Source: Ruegeria profundi
GTDB lineage: Bacteria > Pseudomonadota > Alphaproteobacteria > Rhodobacterales > Rhodobacteraceae
Assembly (NCBI RefSeq): GCF_001507545.1
Contig: NZ_LQBP01000002.1
Span: forward strand, 248,001 to 312,000
DNA: 64,000 nt
Direction of reading: 5' to 3'
In this document: positions 35,462 to 44,374 of the stretch, one piece after another
How positions within the stretch are numbered: position 1 is the stretch's first letter
Layout of the letters: each line of letters begins with the position of its first letter
The notes under the pieces: model-generated
What the model was told of the DNA's origin: nothing
Database searches by the model: none
What the model saw: the letters and a program-made list of their open reading frames with translations, nothing else
Made by a program: the position numbers and the translations under genes

Positions 35462-37870
35462 TTACTCCGCCGCGATGGCTCGGTCGGCATCCAAACCGGT
35501 CTGGATCGGAGACCATTTCAAGTCGCCATCGTAACGCCAGGACAGCTTGCCCTGATCGTCCATTGCGATCAGGTGCAACCATCCATTGTCGAACAAAGCG
35601 CGCACCTCGGCGTGGCGCGACAGGATGTCGGACATCGCCTCGCGTGGGGCTTCGATGATAACCGACAGGCGCAGTGGATCGTGCTGCAAACGCTCGCCAT
35701 CATGCACCGACTGCCATGGAAGGCCCGGACGCGGGGCACCACCATTGCCTTCAAGCACTCCAATGCCGCCAACCACGTTGTGCAACAGCTTGTTGCCCCC
35801 GCCGAACAGCTGCGGTGCAACGGTAGACCCGTAATATTGCAGGCTGATCCAGCTTACGACGACGACAGGTGCGGTCATGATCAACTCCAGCACACCGAAC
35901 CCGTCATCTTTGCGCCAATTGTAATTATGCAAAAAAGCCTGCCCCTCCAGATCCGCCCCATCGGTGCGGTTGCGGGGTGCGGCAATGAAGGCGCGACACC
36001 CTGCCAGACCCCATTCGGGGCGGGTTTCGGCCCAGTCCTGCGCGCGCCGCTGAATATCGGTGGACTTGTTCGCGCGCGGCAGACGGGCCGCACGTTCGGC
36101 GCGGGTGAGCTGCCCGGCGGCGGCAAGCCAGTTTTTCAACTGCTCCAGATCGCTGGACCAGTCACCCTCGGGCAGGTCCTGGTCGAACAAACTGACCCTG
36201 TCAGTCGTGGTGTAATGCATCGCCGGCAGGAAAACCGTGTCGGCAGGGATTTCTATCCCCTGCCCACGCAATCCGGTCCTTACATCAGCATCGTTCAGTA
36301 GACCTGCCAAAAGCCGCGCGTTGACGTCGCCTGCATGTCCACCGCAAGCCCCGCAGTGCAACGCGCTTTCGTGCGGGTTGTTGGTCACGTCCGCGCCATG
36401 CCCCGCCAGCATCACGATCCGTGCGAAATTTTCCGTCAGTGACATGGCGTTCAGGACCGTCTTGGCCATACCAATACGGGTTTCAATATCCAGGCTCGGG
36501 TCCAGTTGCGGGGCCGGGTCTGTCTTTGTTTTGCCAACCAAACCCAGCGCGTCACGCATCAGCTTGCCTGCGTATAAAGGCCCGGTTGCTTCGACAAACG
36601 CAAACGAGGACACAGCCGCCAATTTGAACCGCCCCCAGGCCCGTTTGGCCCGCGCAGTATAGCGTCTTGTCAGATCAGCCTTTTCAGGCTCAGCGGCGTG
36701 CGAGCAAACGCCGGGCCGCAACAGAACCGGCCCGTGCTGTTCAACAACGTCCGACCCAGCAGCCCTATGAGCGCTGGCAAGGCCGAAGAACCCCGCAAAA
36801 CCTAGGGTTTCAATGCCGCTGTCCTGCGCTTCAAACGCGCGGCGGAACACCTCGGACCGGACGTCGATGCAAAACGCAGCCTGCACCTGCGGGCGATCTG
36901 GGCCCTTGCGAACGGAACCCGGCAGCAGCCGCGCGGCCAGCTTGCGCTGCTGCGCACGCTCGGCGGCCTCTTGCAGCACTGCGTCGATGACAAAATCGGT
37001 GGTAGGCGTAACCGGCGCTTCATGCGCGGCGACAACATCGGCCCATTTGTCAGCAATCTGGTCTTCATAAAGCTCGTACAGCGCCTCATCGAATACCATT
37101 CGCAGGGCCAAAAGCTCGGTTACAGTATTGTCTTGCTCTCCCTTCAGTTCGGCGTCCCATAGGAGGTAGCGCGCGTATTGCGCCCACCCGCCCATTGAGC
37201 TGAGCCAACGATGATACGCCGTAGCTGAGGCTTCGGTGCTCAGGCCCAGCCGTTCGGAGGCCCGGCCAATCGCGCGCCAATGCGAGCGGTTCGTATCGGC
37301 CACAAAGGCACCAAACCCTTTCAGACCATGAATTTCCGGCGTCAGGTCGCGCGTTGCAAACTCGCGCCACGCGCTGAACGTCCCCCCGGCCCGCGCTTGC
37401 TGCCACAGCGCCTGCCCTTGATCGAAATGGCTGGCCGCCCAAACACCGATCCGGTCTTCGATCAGACCGGGCCAGTCTGTACCCGACACGTCTGCCGCCA
37501 GCTCGGCCACGGTGGGCAGCGGTTTGGGTTGCTCTGCCTGCTGACGCAAAGCGGCAATGACATCGTCAAGACTGGGGGCGTTGAACTTGCCTTCCAGTCC
37601 GGACAATGCATCCAGGATGTCGACCTCGGTGATGTCACCAGCGTCCAGCTTCTCTGCCCAATATGACCGATCTGGCGTGATCCGCGCGCCCGCAACCCGT
37701 GCCAAACGCGCCGAAGTTACAGCCAATGGCTCATTGGCCTGTCCAAGGAACGGGTTCACTGCAACATTCGCAGAAAGTGGAAAAAGCGGCGGGATTGCCT
37801 TGGCGGCTGATTTTGCTTCGGCCACCAGTTCCAGCAGCGGCGCCGGGTAAGATTCGAGTTTGGCAAACAT
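35462..37870 (-). CDS. dabA: DabA, zinc-dependent inorganic carbon transport subunit (DUF2309)
   Basis: An 802-residue DabA protein. The beta-carbonic-anhydrase-like zinc site is intact: Cys334 and Asp336 in FCIDVRSE, His491 in LAGHGADV and Cys506 in LHCGACGG, with the same internal spacings as the characterised Halothiobacillus protein. DabA sits at the inner face of the membrane and turns CO2 into bicarbonate in an energy-coupled, one-way manner together with DabB. The ATG at 37870 follows a ribosome site, and longer in-frame extensions look non-coding. dabB is 14 bp upstream in the same operon. Confidence 0.94.
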   Translation of the reverse strand: MFAKLESYPAPLLELVAEAKSAAKAIPPLFPLSANVAVNPFLGQANEPLAVTSARLARVAGARITPDRSYWAEKLDAGDITEVDILDALSGLEGKFNAPSLDDVIAALRQQAEQPKPLPTVAELAADVSGTDWPGLIEDRIGVWAASHFDQGQALWQQARAGGTFSAWREFATRDLTPEIHGLKGFGAFVADTNRSHWRAIGRASERLGLSTEASATAYHRWLSSMGGWAQYARYLLWDAELKGEQDNTVTELLALRMVFDEALYELYEDQIADKWADVVAAHEAPVTPTTDFVIDAVLQEAAERAQQRKLAARLLPGSVRKGPDRPQVQAAFCIDVRSEVFRRAFEAQDSGIETLGFAGFFGLASAHRAAGSDVVEQHGPVLLRPGVCSHAAEPEKADLTRRYTARAKRAWGRFKLAAVSSFAFVEATGPLYAGKLMRDALGLVGKTKTDPAPQLDPSLDIETRIGMAKTVLNAMSLTENFARIVMLAGHGADVTNNPHESALHCGACGGHAGDVNARLLAGLLNDADVRTGLRGQGIEIPADTVFLPAMHYTTTDRVSLFDQDLPEGDWSSDLEQLKNWLAAAGQLTRAERAARLPRANKSTDIQRRAQDWAETRPEWGLAGCRAFIAAPRNRTDGADLEGQAFLHNYNWRKDDGFGVLELIMTAPVVVVSWISLQYYGSTVAPQLFGGGNKLLHNVVGGIGVLEGNGGAPRPGLPWQSVHDGERLQHDPLRLSVIIEAPREAMSDILSRHAEVRALFDNGWLHLIAMDDQGKLSWRYDGDLKWSPIQTGLDADRAIAAE

Positions 37871-37884
37871 GATTTTGTCCCTTC

Positions 37885-39435
37885 TCAGGCTGCGGACCGC
37901 TTGGACCAACCGTCCAGCAGCTTGTCGAAAATCGCGTTGGCATATAGGCCATTGGACAGGTGTACCCGCAGGCCCGCAGCCGCAGGGTGCGGTGCCCAGA
38001 GCGGGAAGGTCGCTTGCGCCACTGCGACAAGGCCAAAGCTGATCAAGGCAAGTACGATCAATGCCCATTCCAACGGTCCCGGTGCGGGCGTTGCAGGCAG
38101 CGCACCGGCAGTCAGGTGAAGGGCGATAACCTGCAACGCGAAGTAGCTGACCGACGTCACCAAAGCATAGACCACCGTGCGCTGCGTCAGCTGGCGCGGG
38201 GCCGCGTCTGCAAAACCCTGGGCCAGCAGGTAGGCAACACCAAAGATCAGGATAACGCCCAACGCGATGGCTTGAACGGATTTGCCGTCAAAGCCCAGAA
38301 CCGCGCCAACCAAGGCATAGATGATGATCGCAGTGGCAAAGGCACGCAGAACGTTGCTTGCACTGGGCACCGCGATCGGGCCGGGCCGGTGAATGGCCGC
38401 GACATTGCGCACGGCTTCACCAGAGCTCAGGAAGGCATGGGCCTTGTACAGGGAATGCGCCACGATATGCAGCAGCGCCAAAGGAAACAGCGCAAGGCCA
38501 CATTGCATCACCATGAAGGCCATCTGGGCAATCGTTGACCAAGCCAGCGATGTTTTCACCGCAGGCTGGGTCAACATCACAAGGCCGCCAAACAACGCAG
38601 TGAACCCGCCCAGCATTACCAAAAGGGCCATAACTCCGGGCGCGACCAGCATCACATCGGCAAAGCGGATCAACAGGAAGCCTCCAGCATTGATCACGCC
38701 CGCATGCAGCAGGGCCGAGACAGGCGTGGGTGCTTCCATGACCTCAGTGAGCCAGCCATGCACGGGGAATTGAGCCGAGGCCAACACCGCGGCAACAGCA
38801 ACAAACAAGGCCGCTGTCAGCACCATCCAATTGGCCTGAACCGTGGTCAGGATCGTGTGGATATCGGTTGTGCCTGTGGCAGCGATCAGCAGGATAACGG
38901 CAGCCGCCAATGCCCCCTCGCTCAGCCGCGCCACAAGCGCTTTCTTGCGGGCAGCGCGTTGCGCAGTTGCGCGCTCGGGGTAAAACAACAGCAGCTTGTT
39001 CAGGGCAAGACTGGTTGTCGTCCAGGCGACCAGCAACTGAACCAGATTGCCCGACATGACCAGGAACAGAACCGAGGCAAGCGTCAGCACCATCCACTGG
39101 GTGAACATGCCCTGCCGTGCTTCGCCATCCATATAAGTTGCTGAATAGCGCAGGACGATCCAACCGATAAAGCTGACCAGTACCAGCATCACTGCGCTGA
39201 CCGCGTCCAACCTTACGGAAACCCCGACACCGAACGCGCCGATCAGGGCCGAGGTGCCGGGCCCCAGGATCACAAGACAGACGGCCGAGATCGCGGCCGC
39301 TATAAATGCCGCAAATGCAGCCGCTTCGGCCCATTGCGGCACGCGACCCGGACGAAGACCCGGATTGCGCCCTGCATAGATCGCAGCGGCGAACAGGATC
39401 AGCGGGCTCAGCAGCGGAAGAAAAAGGTATAACAT
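37885..39435 (-). CDS. dabB: DabB, NuoL-like proton channel subunit
   Basis: A 516-residue membrane protein of the NuoL/MrpA (proton_antipo_M) family with about fourteen helices. The typical segment HGWLTEVMEAPTPVSALLHAGVINAGGFLL is visible around residue 230, including the conserved channel His residues. In the DAB system it supplies cation flow to DabA. It starts at the ATG at 39435; the frame extends 11 codons upstream without a better start. It is first in the dabBA operon and divergent from a LysR regulator. Confidence 0.93.
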   Translation of the reverse strand: MLYLFLPLLSPLILFAAAIYAGRNPGLRPGRVPQWAEAAAFAAFIAAAISAVCLVILGPGTSALIGAFGVGVSVRLDAVSAVMLVLVSFIGWIVLRYSATYMDGEARQGMFTQWMVLTLASVLFLVMSGNLVQLLVAWTTTSLALNKLLLFYPERATAQRAARKKALVARLSEGALAAAVILLIAATGTTDIHTILTTVQANWMVLTAALFVAVAAVLASAQFPVHGWLTEVMEAPTPVSALLHAGVINAGGFLLIRFADVMLVAPGVMALLVMLGGFTALFGGLVMLTQPAVKTSLAWSTIAQMAFMVMQCGLALFPLALLHIVAHSLYKAHAFLSSGEAVRNVAAIHRPGPIAVPSASNVLRAFATAIIIYALVGAVLGFDGKSVQAIALGVILIFGVAYLLAQGFADAAPRQLTQRTVVYALVTSVSYFALQVIALHLTAGALPATPAPGPLEWALIVLALISFGLVAVAQATFPLWAPHPAAAGLRVHLSNGLYANAIFDKLLDGWSKRSAA

Positions 39436-39502
39436 GGTGGCGTTCCCAGCGTGGTAGGTTTGAGCCAACCAGTTAAGACAGATTATTTGACATTAAAAAT
39501 TC

Positions 39503-39539
39503 ATTGTTCTTTGGAAATCGTTCACTTAAATAGAACAAT
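39503..39539. promoter_or_regulatory. Inverted repeat in the dabB-LysR promoter region
   Basis: ATTGTTCT (39503-39510) and AGAACAAT (39532-39539) are exact inverse complements 21 bases apart. The right arm abuts the start codon of the LysR gene. Two separated half-sites of this kind suit LysR tetramers or autorepression. Binding is inferred. Confidence 0.6.
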
Positions 39540-40430
39540 ATGCCTTTGAACTATCATCACCTGCGGTATTTCTGGGCCGTCGCCCACGACGGTAACCTGA
39601 CCCGTACAGCGCAGCGGCTGAACCTGTCGCAATCGGCCTTGTCTGTGCAGATCAAACAGTTGGAAGAACGGCTGGGGCACGACTTGTTTGAACGCCGGGG
39701 ACGACAGCTTTACCTGTCCGAGGCCGGGCGCATCGCACTGGATCATGCGGATGCGATTTTCTCGACCGGGCAGCAACTGGTTGCGACCCTCACCGAAACC
39801 GTTCAGATCCGAAAAGCGCTGCGCGTTGGGGCGCTGGCGACCCTTTCGCGCAACTTTCAGATCGGATTTCTCAGACCAATTCTATCGCGTATGGACGTCG
39901 AAGTTGTCTTGCGCTCGGGCAGCCCGACCGAATTGATGGAGGGTTTAGAGACGTTGAACCTGGATCTGGTGCTAATGAACCGGCCGCCCCCGGATGACAG
40001 CCTGACCCCTTTTGAAACCCACCAGATCGCTGAACAGTCTGTCAGCATTGTTGGCACGCCCGACCGGTTGGACCCTCAGAGCCCGATTAAAGAGTTGCTG
40101 CGTACCCAACCCTTCATCCTGCCCACCACTGACAACAGCGTGCGGTCGGCCTTCGATGCTCTGGCCAGCCGGTTGTCAGAGCGACCACAGATCGCAGCCG
40201 AGGTGGATGACATGGCGATGCTGCGTCTCATGGCGCGCGAGGATATCGGTTTGGCCCTTGTGGCCCCGATCGTCGTCAAGGACGAGTTGACCTCAGGCCG
40301 ATTGGTTGAGGCGCAAGAACACCCACGCATCAAGGAAACCTTCTACGCTGTGACCTTGCGGCGCCGCTTTCCCAATCCGCTGGTGCATGATCTGCTATCC
40401 TACGATCCTGATCCCATGCTTCTGCCCTGA
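39540..40430 (+). CDS. LysR-family regulator, probable dab operon regulator
   Basis: A 296-residue LysR protein. The N-terminal helix-turn-helix spans about residues 4-62 (GNLTRTAQRLNLSQSALSVQIKQLEERLG), and the effector domain starts near 92 (LRVGALATLSRNFQIGFL). The YHHLRYFWAVAHDGNLT opening is shared with the NhaR-like branch, which senses ions in other bacteria. It is divergent from dabBA, 104 bp apart, so it most likely regulates carbon uptake in response to CO2, bicarbonate or pH. This is a positional inference. Confidence 0.88.
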   Translation: MPLNYHHLRYFWAVAHDGNLTRTAQRLNLSQSALSVQIKQLEERLGHDLFERRGRQLYLSEAGRIALDHADAIFSTGQQLVATLTETVQIRKALRVGALATLSRNFQIGFLRPILSRMDVEVVLRSGSPTELMEGLETLNLDLVLMNRPPPDDSLTPFETHQIAEQSVSIVGTPDRLDPQSPIKELLRTQPFILPTTDNSVRSAFDALASRLSERPQIAAEVDDMAMLRLMAREDIGLALVAPIVVKDELTSGRLVEAQEHPRIKETFYAVTLRRRFPNPLVHDLLSYDPDPMLLP

Positions 40431-40545
40431 CCTTGTGGATTGGTCGCAAAGTTGCTCATACCATCGCAGTCCATGGGTAAATATATTGATTTTCTTGAAT
40501 GTTTTTGCCTATCCTGCCGGTGGAGCAAAAAACTGAGGGGTGCAT

Positions 40546-40875
40546 ATGGACGCTTCTATTCCCGACGAAGCCCTGGCCCGACTGCCCTTTTGGGTCACAC
40601 CACCGGGAGAGACCGATGGCTTTTTGATCACGGTCGGCATCCTGCTCGTCCTTATCCTGCTGGGGTTCGGGGCGCTTTACTTCACGATCCAAGCCATACC
40701 TGACCGAATGGCAGCAGGCGCCCATAAAGTTCAAATGCAATTGGTGGGAGTGTTGGGGCTGATTTCCCTGTTCACCCTAAACAACGCCTTCTGGATTGCT
40801 GCCATACTCATAGCTGCGGTGCCCTTGCACGAGATATTCCCGTTGCAGCGCGAGTCTGAGACACCCGATGCTTGA
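40546..40875 (+). CDS. Small inner-membrane protein paired with an HlyD-type adaptor
   Basis: A 109-residue protein with two hydrophobic helices at about residues 27-50 and 68-92 and short polar ends. The segment ALYFTIQAIPDRMA, followed by LISLFTLNNAFW, resembles the layout of DUF3302 (YiaW-like) proteins, which accompany an HlyD-like protein in E. coli, but the match is weak. The ATG at 40546 lies near GAGGGG. Its stop overlaps the next gene by 8 bp, implying coupled synthesis of a two-component membrane complex. Confidence 0.6.
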   Translation: MDASIPDEALARLPFWVTPPGETDGFLITVGILLVLILLGFGALYFTIQAIPDRMAAGAHKVQMQLVGVLGLISLFTLNNAFWIAAILIAAVPLHEIFPLQRESETPDA

Positions 40876-42094
40876 GCTTATCTTCTCAGCCTTAATCACG
40901 ATCATCCCGGATTACCTCTATCGCCGGTACAAGCAAGGCAAGCGTTGGGGCAAGGAAATAACTCTGTTCAATGTCTGGTACGAGCTGCGCTGGGGTCTTA
41001 CCGCTTGTGCAATCCTTGCGGTGTCCCTGATCACAGTCATCTTTTACTTCCACCCCTCTACACAAAATGTATCCGCAGCTTTTCGCACCGTCACCATATT
41101 GTCGGATCGGCCTGGCCGTGTGGCCGAAGTTTATGTGGCCAACAATGAAAACGTTACTGCCGGGCAAGCAATCTTTCGGCTGGACACATCAAGGCAAGAA
41201 GCCGCCGCCGAGACCGCCCGCCGCCGGATAGAAGAAATCGACGCAGCTCTTGGCGTGATTGAAACGGATGCTGCGGCCGCTCAGGCGCAGCTGAACGCGG
41301 CCGAGGCTGATTTTCGTCAGGCCGTGGACGACCTCGACCGCCGCCAATCCTTGGCCGAGCGCAATAATGCCACCGTCAGCGAACAGGAGTTGGAGCGCTT
41401 GCAAACCGCGGTCTCTCGCACCGACAGTCAACGCGCCGCCGCTGCTGCGGCGTTGGACGGGATTAAACTGCGCCAAACCACTCTGCTGCCGGCACAACGG
41501 GCCAGTGCCCGTGCGGTTTTGGCGGAAGCCGAGACCGAAATCCAAAAATCCACCGTGTTTGCCGAAGTCGATGGCACCGTCACACAGTTTCTGCTCAAGC
41601 CGGGCGACATTGTGAACCCGATCCTGCGGCCCGCTGGCATCCTTGTGCCCGAGGTTTCGGGTCAGGGGCGTTTCGTGGCGGCGTTTCGCCAAATCTCGGT
41701 CAGTGTGATCAAGCCGGGTATGCTGGTCGAGATCACCTGCCCGGCCAAACCGCTGGTCGTCATTCCGATGGTGGTGGATGAGGTGCAAGACGCCATTGCA
41801 GCCGGGCAGTTCCGCCCCGGGGATACGCTCATCGATCAACAGGATCGAGCGCGTCCCGGTACAGTAACGGCTTTCCTTGCCCCGGTTTTCCCTGCGCATC
41901 TTGACCAGATTCCGCCGGGCAGCGCCTGCGTTGGGGTCGCCTATTCCAATCGCTCCCAACAACTTGAGAGCGGAGAGATCACCGGCTTTTCAGCGTTCCT
42001 CACCCGCATCGTTGATGGAATGGGCATTGCAAACGCCATTGTCCTTCGGGCGCAAGCCATACTGCTTCCGGTAAAATCTCTCGTGTTCAACTGA
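40868..42094 (+). CDS. HlyD-family secretion (membrane fusion) protein
   Basis: A 408-residue adaptor: one membrane anchor (about residues 42-63), a biotinyl-lipoyl-like half (ILSDRPGRVAEVYVANNENVTAGQAIFRLD, about 77-106), a long coiled-coil hairpin rich in Ala, Glu and Arg (about 107-215), then the second lipoyl half (FAEVDGTVTQFLLKPGDIV, about 228) and a beta-barrel domain. No ABC or MFS exporter is adjacent; only the small membrane protein is encoded with it, as in YiaV/YibH-type pairs. It may export small amphiphiles or act in envelope maintenance. Confidence 0.85.
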   Translation: MLELIFSALITIIPDYLYRRYKQGKRWGKEITLFNVWYELRWGLTACAILAVSLITVIFYFHPSTQNVSAAFRTVTILSDRPGRVAEVYVANNENVTAGQAIFRLDTSRQEAAAETARRRIEEIDAALGVIETDAAAAQAQLNAAEADFRQAVDDLDRRQSLAERNNATVSEQELERLQTAVSRTDSQRAAAAAALDGIKLRQTTLLPAQRASARAVLAEAETEIQKSTVFAEVDGTVTQFLLKPGDIVNPILRPAGILVPEVSGQGRFVAAFRQISVSVIKPGMLVEITCPAKPLVVIPMVVDEVQDAIAAGQFRPGDTLIDQQDRARPGTVTAFLAPVFPAHLDQIPPGSACVGVAYSNRSQQLESGEITGFSAFLTRIVDGMGIANAIVLRAQAILLPVKSLVFN

Positions 42095-42273
42095 CGCCAT
42101 CTCTTGACCAATCACCCTTTTGGCCCGTTGAAACAGATTTCAACCGCACCGAGCACGCTATCCTACGTGCCCCGTTTTTCACGGAGCCATTGTTTTCCCA
42201 ACATCTGAACGACTTGAATACTGCTATCCCTAGTACTATTGTCGGGAATTGTACAAGCAAGCAGTCCCACATC

Positions 42274-42705
42274 ATGATGCAGGCAATCGGTTTCTCAAAC
42301 ACGGACGACTTTCGCGCCCCACCTTCTCCGCAATTGGAGGCGCGGACGATGCAGATCATAAACCATCTGCGGATGGTTGCACTGCGATGCCGGTCTGCCG
42401 CACGGGTAGATTTGGATCAGGCTTGTGCTTTGCTATTGGCTGATCCGTCAGATGAATGGATGCGCCACGCCGAAACACTGATGCGGGGATTTCGTCAGGC
42501 TGTAGAAAAGCGGCCTGTGTTCTATCGTCCCGGAGTTACAGAACTGTCTTTTGACGAGGCATGGCTAGGTCGGCTGTTCGAAGCGGTTGAGCAAAAAGAT
42601 CAGGACAGTTTCCGCTTTCTCATCCGGTCGCGCGTGCCACGTTGGACACAGCGGAATTTTGCCTTTCTGGTTGGGTCGATTTCCAAGAATTTTAGCCTTT
42701 TTTAG
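42274..42705 (+). CDS. Hypothetical protein of unknown function
   Basis: A 143-residue soluble protein from the ATG at 42274. It is mostly helical, with a conserved-looking core LEARTMQIINHLRMVALRC and a Phe/Arg-rich C-terminus, and has no signal peptide or known motif. Three starts compete: a TTG at 42190 (171 residues), the ATG pair at 42274, and the ATG at 42349, which has the best ribosome site (GGAGG eight bases before). It lies between the HlyD pair and dps, and its stop codon falls inside the Irr-like palindrome. I do not recognise a family. Confidence 0.5.
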   Translation: MMQAIGFSNTDDFRAPPSPQLEARTMQIINHLRMVALRCRSAARVDLDQACALLLADPSDEWMRHAETLMRGFRQAVEKRPVFYRPGVTELSFDEAWLGRLFEAVEQKDQDSFRFLIRSRVPRWTQRNFAFLVGSISKNFSLF

Positions 42706-42718
42706 AATTATTCTAAAA
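42700..42718. promoter_or_regulatory. Irr-like iron control element upstream of dps
   Basis: A perfect 19-bp palindrome, TTTTAGAAT-T-ATTCTAAAA, about 97 bp before the dps start. The core TTTAGAA-N3-TTCTAAA resembles the ICE motif described for the iron regulator Irr in alphaproteobacteria. Fur, PerR or RirA sites are alternatives. It overlaps the end of the preceding gene. Confidence 0.6.
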
Positions 42719-42815
42719 ACCTCTTGGAATTTGGCTGCGATCCCCTAATTTAGGGATCAGAATATTGATGTTGCGGCATTCCGGCGCGACGAAAATTAAG
42801 AACCAGGGAAATATT

Positions 42816-43286
42816 ATGACGCAAACAGCCATCGACCTGACACCCGATTCCCGCGCTGCGATTGCCGAGGCGCTGAACCAATCCGTGGCCGAAACTGCCG
42901 TCACCACGATGCTGGCGCAGAATTTCCATTGGAACGTGACCGGCATGGCCTTTGGCCCATTGCACGATTTGTTCCAGAAAATCTACGAGGATCACTTCCA
43001 GGCGCAGGATGATCTGGCCGAGCGTATCAAAGCTCTGGACGCCCATGCCGAAGGCACGCTGGCTGGTATGCTAAAGCGGTCGAAAGTGGCTGAACATGAC
43101 GGATCCGCCACTGACAAGGACATGGTCAAAATGATGCTCGACGCTCAGGAAACCCTGGCCGCGACCCTGGCCGGAGCGGGCGAACTTGCCGCCAGCCACG
43201 GCGACGCATTGACCGAGGATCTGTGCATCAGCCGCGGCCAAACCCACGAAAAATTCGCGTGGTTCCTGCGTTCACATCTGCGCTGA
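42816..43286 (+). CDS. dps: Dps-family ferritin-like DNA-protection protein
   Basis: A 156-residue Dps. The ferroxidase ligands are visible in NFHWNVTGMAFGPLHDLFQKIYEDHF (His near 41, His near 53, Asp/Glu near 57-68). Dps proteins assemble as dodecamers, oxidise Fe2+ with peroxide and store iron, thus protecting DNA. The ATG at 42816 follows an AGGGAAA ribosome site; a longer reading frame starts in the leader. The Irr-like palindrome upstream indicates iron control. The gene ends one base before the convergent DUF1289 stop. Confidence 0.92.
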   Translation: MTQTAIDLTPDSRAAIAEALNQSVAETAVTTMLAQNFHWNVTGMAFGPLHDLFQKIYEDHFQAQDDLAERIKALDAHAEGTLAGMLKRSKVAEHDGSATDKDMVKMMLDAQETLAATLAGAGELAASHGDALTEDLCISRGQTHEKFAWFLRSHLR

Positions 43287-43287
43287 G

Positions 43288-43542
43288 CTAACCTTCCAAG
43301 GTGATTTTCATCTTGGCTTTTTTCTTCCTCAGCTTCTTCAGATAGGCCGGTCCCCAATGGGTGTACCGGCCCATTTGTTTCTGCTGACAAACCAGCATCT
43401 CAACAAATGCCTCTTGCTGATCGGGGCGTTTGATCGCCTTGAACAGCTTTTTCTGGCTCTTTGTCATGGAACACCCAATGCAATGTCCCGCGCGGCGGAA
43501 CTTGCACACGTCAATGCAGGGGCTAGGAATTTTTTTGCTCAT
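43288..43542 (-). CDS. DUF1289 domain-containing protein
   Basis: An 84-residue protein with SPCIDVCKF and HCIGCSMT, i.e. four Cys in the CxxxC...CxxC pattern that defines DUF1289, followed by a Lys-rich tail. It probably binds zinc or an Fe-S cluster. The family is widespread in proteobacteria with unknown function. The start ATG at 43542 directly precedes the conserved region; a longer frame upstream has no support. Confidence 0.85.
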   Translation of the reverse strand: MSKKIPSPCIDVCKFRRAGHCIGCSMTKSQKKLFKAIKRPDQQEAFVEMLVCQQKQMGRYTHWGPAYLKKLRKKKAKMKITLEG

Positions 43543-43854
43543 CAATGACTCTGGTTGATGCAGATTTCTGGCCTTACAAATTGGACCTGCCACAAACCCG
43601 GAAAAGAGGCCAAAGCGTCGCGGCCAGGTATTTTCAGGTGGATAAACACCTCTAAACCCGTCAGCCGAGCCTCGGTGGGTTCAGAAAAACATCACCGAGA
43701 CGTCGTGGCAGAAAGGCGGCGACACAGAAAACAAGGCCGCAACGCGTGTCCAACGGGTCGGTGAACCCGAACATATTGGATGGGCCCGCGTGCAGGTAAG
43801 AGTTTTGTTTGGCAGAGCTAAGCTGCTTCCGGCTCATCTGATTCAGCAGCCCGT
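43543..43854. other. Intergenic stretch without a supported gene
   Basis: It lies between the PsiE-like gene and DUF1289, both on the minus strand. A short inverted repeat (CTCGGTG near 43672, CACCGAG near 43695) has no T-run and a long loop. An open minus-strand frame over 43661-43894 shows no motif or codon bias. I found nothing else. Confidence 0.5.
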
Positions 43855-44295
43855 TTAACCCTTTTCGGATGAGGTCCTCGTCCAATCCACCCACAGAAGC
43901 ATCGCAAAAGCACAGCCCAAGGCAAGGACCGCGGCCGACAGACCGAAAATCAACAAACCCGAAACCTGGTCAATCTCCATGACGATCAGTTTTCTGACCA
44001 CGGCGAGGATACCGATCATCAAGACAACCCGGACCTGTTCGTAACCCTTGCTGCCCTTAACCATCAAATGCACGGAGTGGGCCAGTTCCAAGGCTATAAT
44101 CGCCCCCAGGAGCAGGGCAAAAAGCTGTTGCAGGTCCTCGTATGTCACCCCGGTGCCAGAGGCCATCACAACGGCTGCGGTTTCCCGAAGGAAACTGGCT
44201 GTCGCAAGCAGAATGACAATCAATGTTCCTGCCAACAGCAAGACGGCCATAGCCGCAGAAAACCAAGCATAAGCCTTGTCAATCGTTTCGCGCAT
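43855..44295 (-). CDS. PsiE-family membrane protein
   Basis: A 146-residue inner-membrane protein with four helices at about residues 10-33, 53-77, 87-105 and 112-134. The pattern LALELAHSV near 70 and RVVLMIGILAVVRKLIV near 89 matches the phosphate-starvation-inducible PsiE family. Its function is unknown; PsiE is induced by phosphate starvation and cAMP-CRP in E. coli. No Pho box is evident in the short upstream region shared with cydB. Confidence 0.75.
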   Translation of the reverse strand: MRETIDKAYAWFSAAMAVLLLAGTLIVILLATASFLRETAAVVMASGTGVTYEDLQQLFALLLGAIIALELAHSVHLMVKGSKGYEQVRVVLMIGILAVVRKLIVMEIDQVSGLLIFGLSAAVLALGCAFAMLLWVDWTRTSSEKG

Positions 44296-44374
44296 CTCGA
44301 AGAAGTAAATCGAAATACGCAGAAGTCATCTTGAAACTGCCGAGATTCAAGCGCCGATAGTGTACCGCAAAGGT

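Noticed and set aside
43661-43894. Minus-strand open frame of 77 codons before the PsiE-like gene end
   Set aside because: No motif or ribosome site, and it overlaps the PsiE-like stop.
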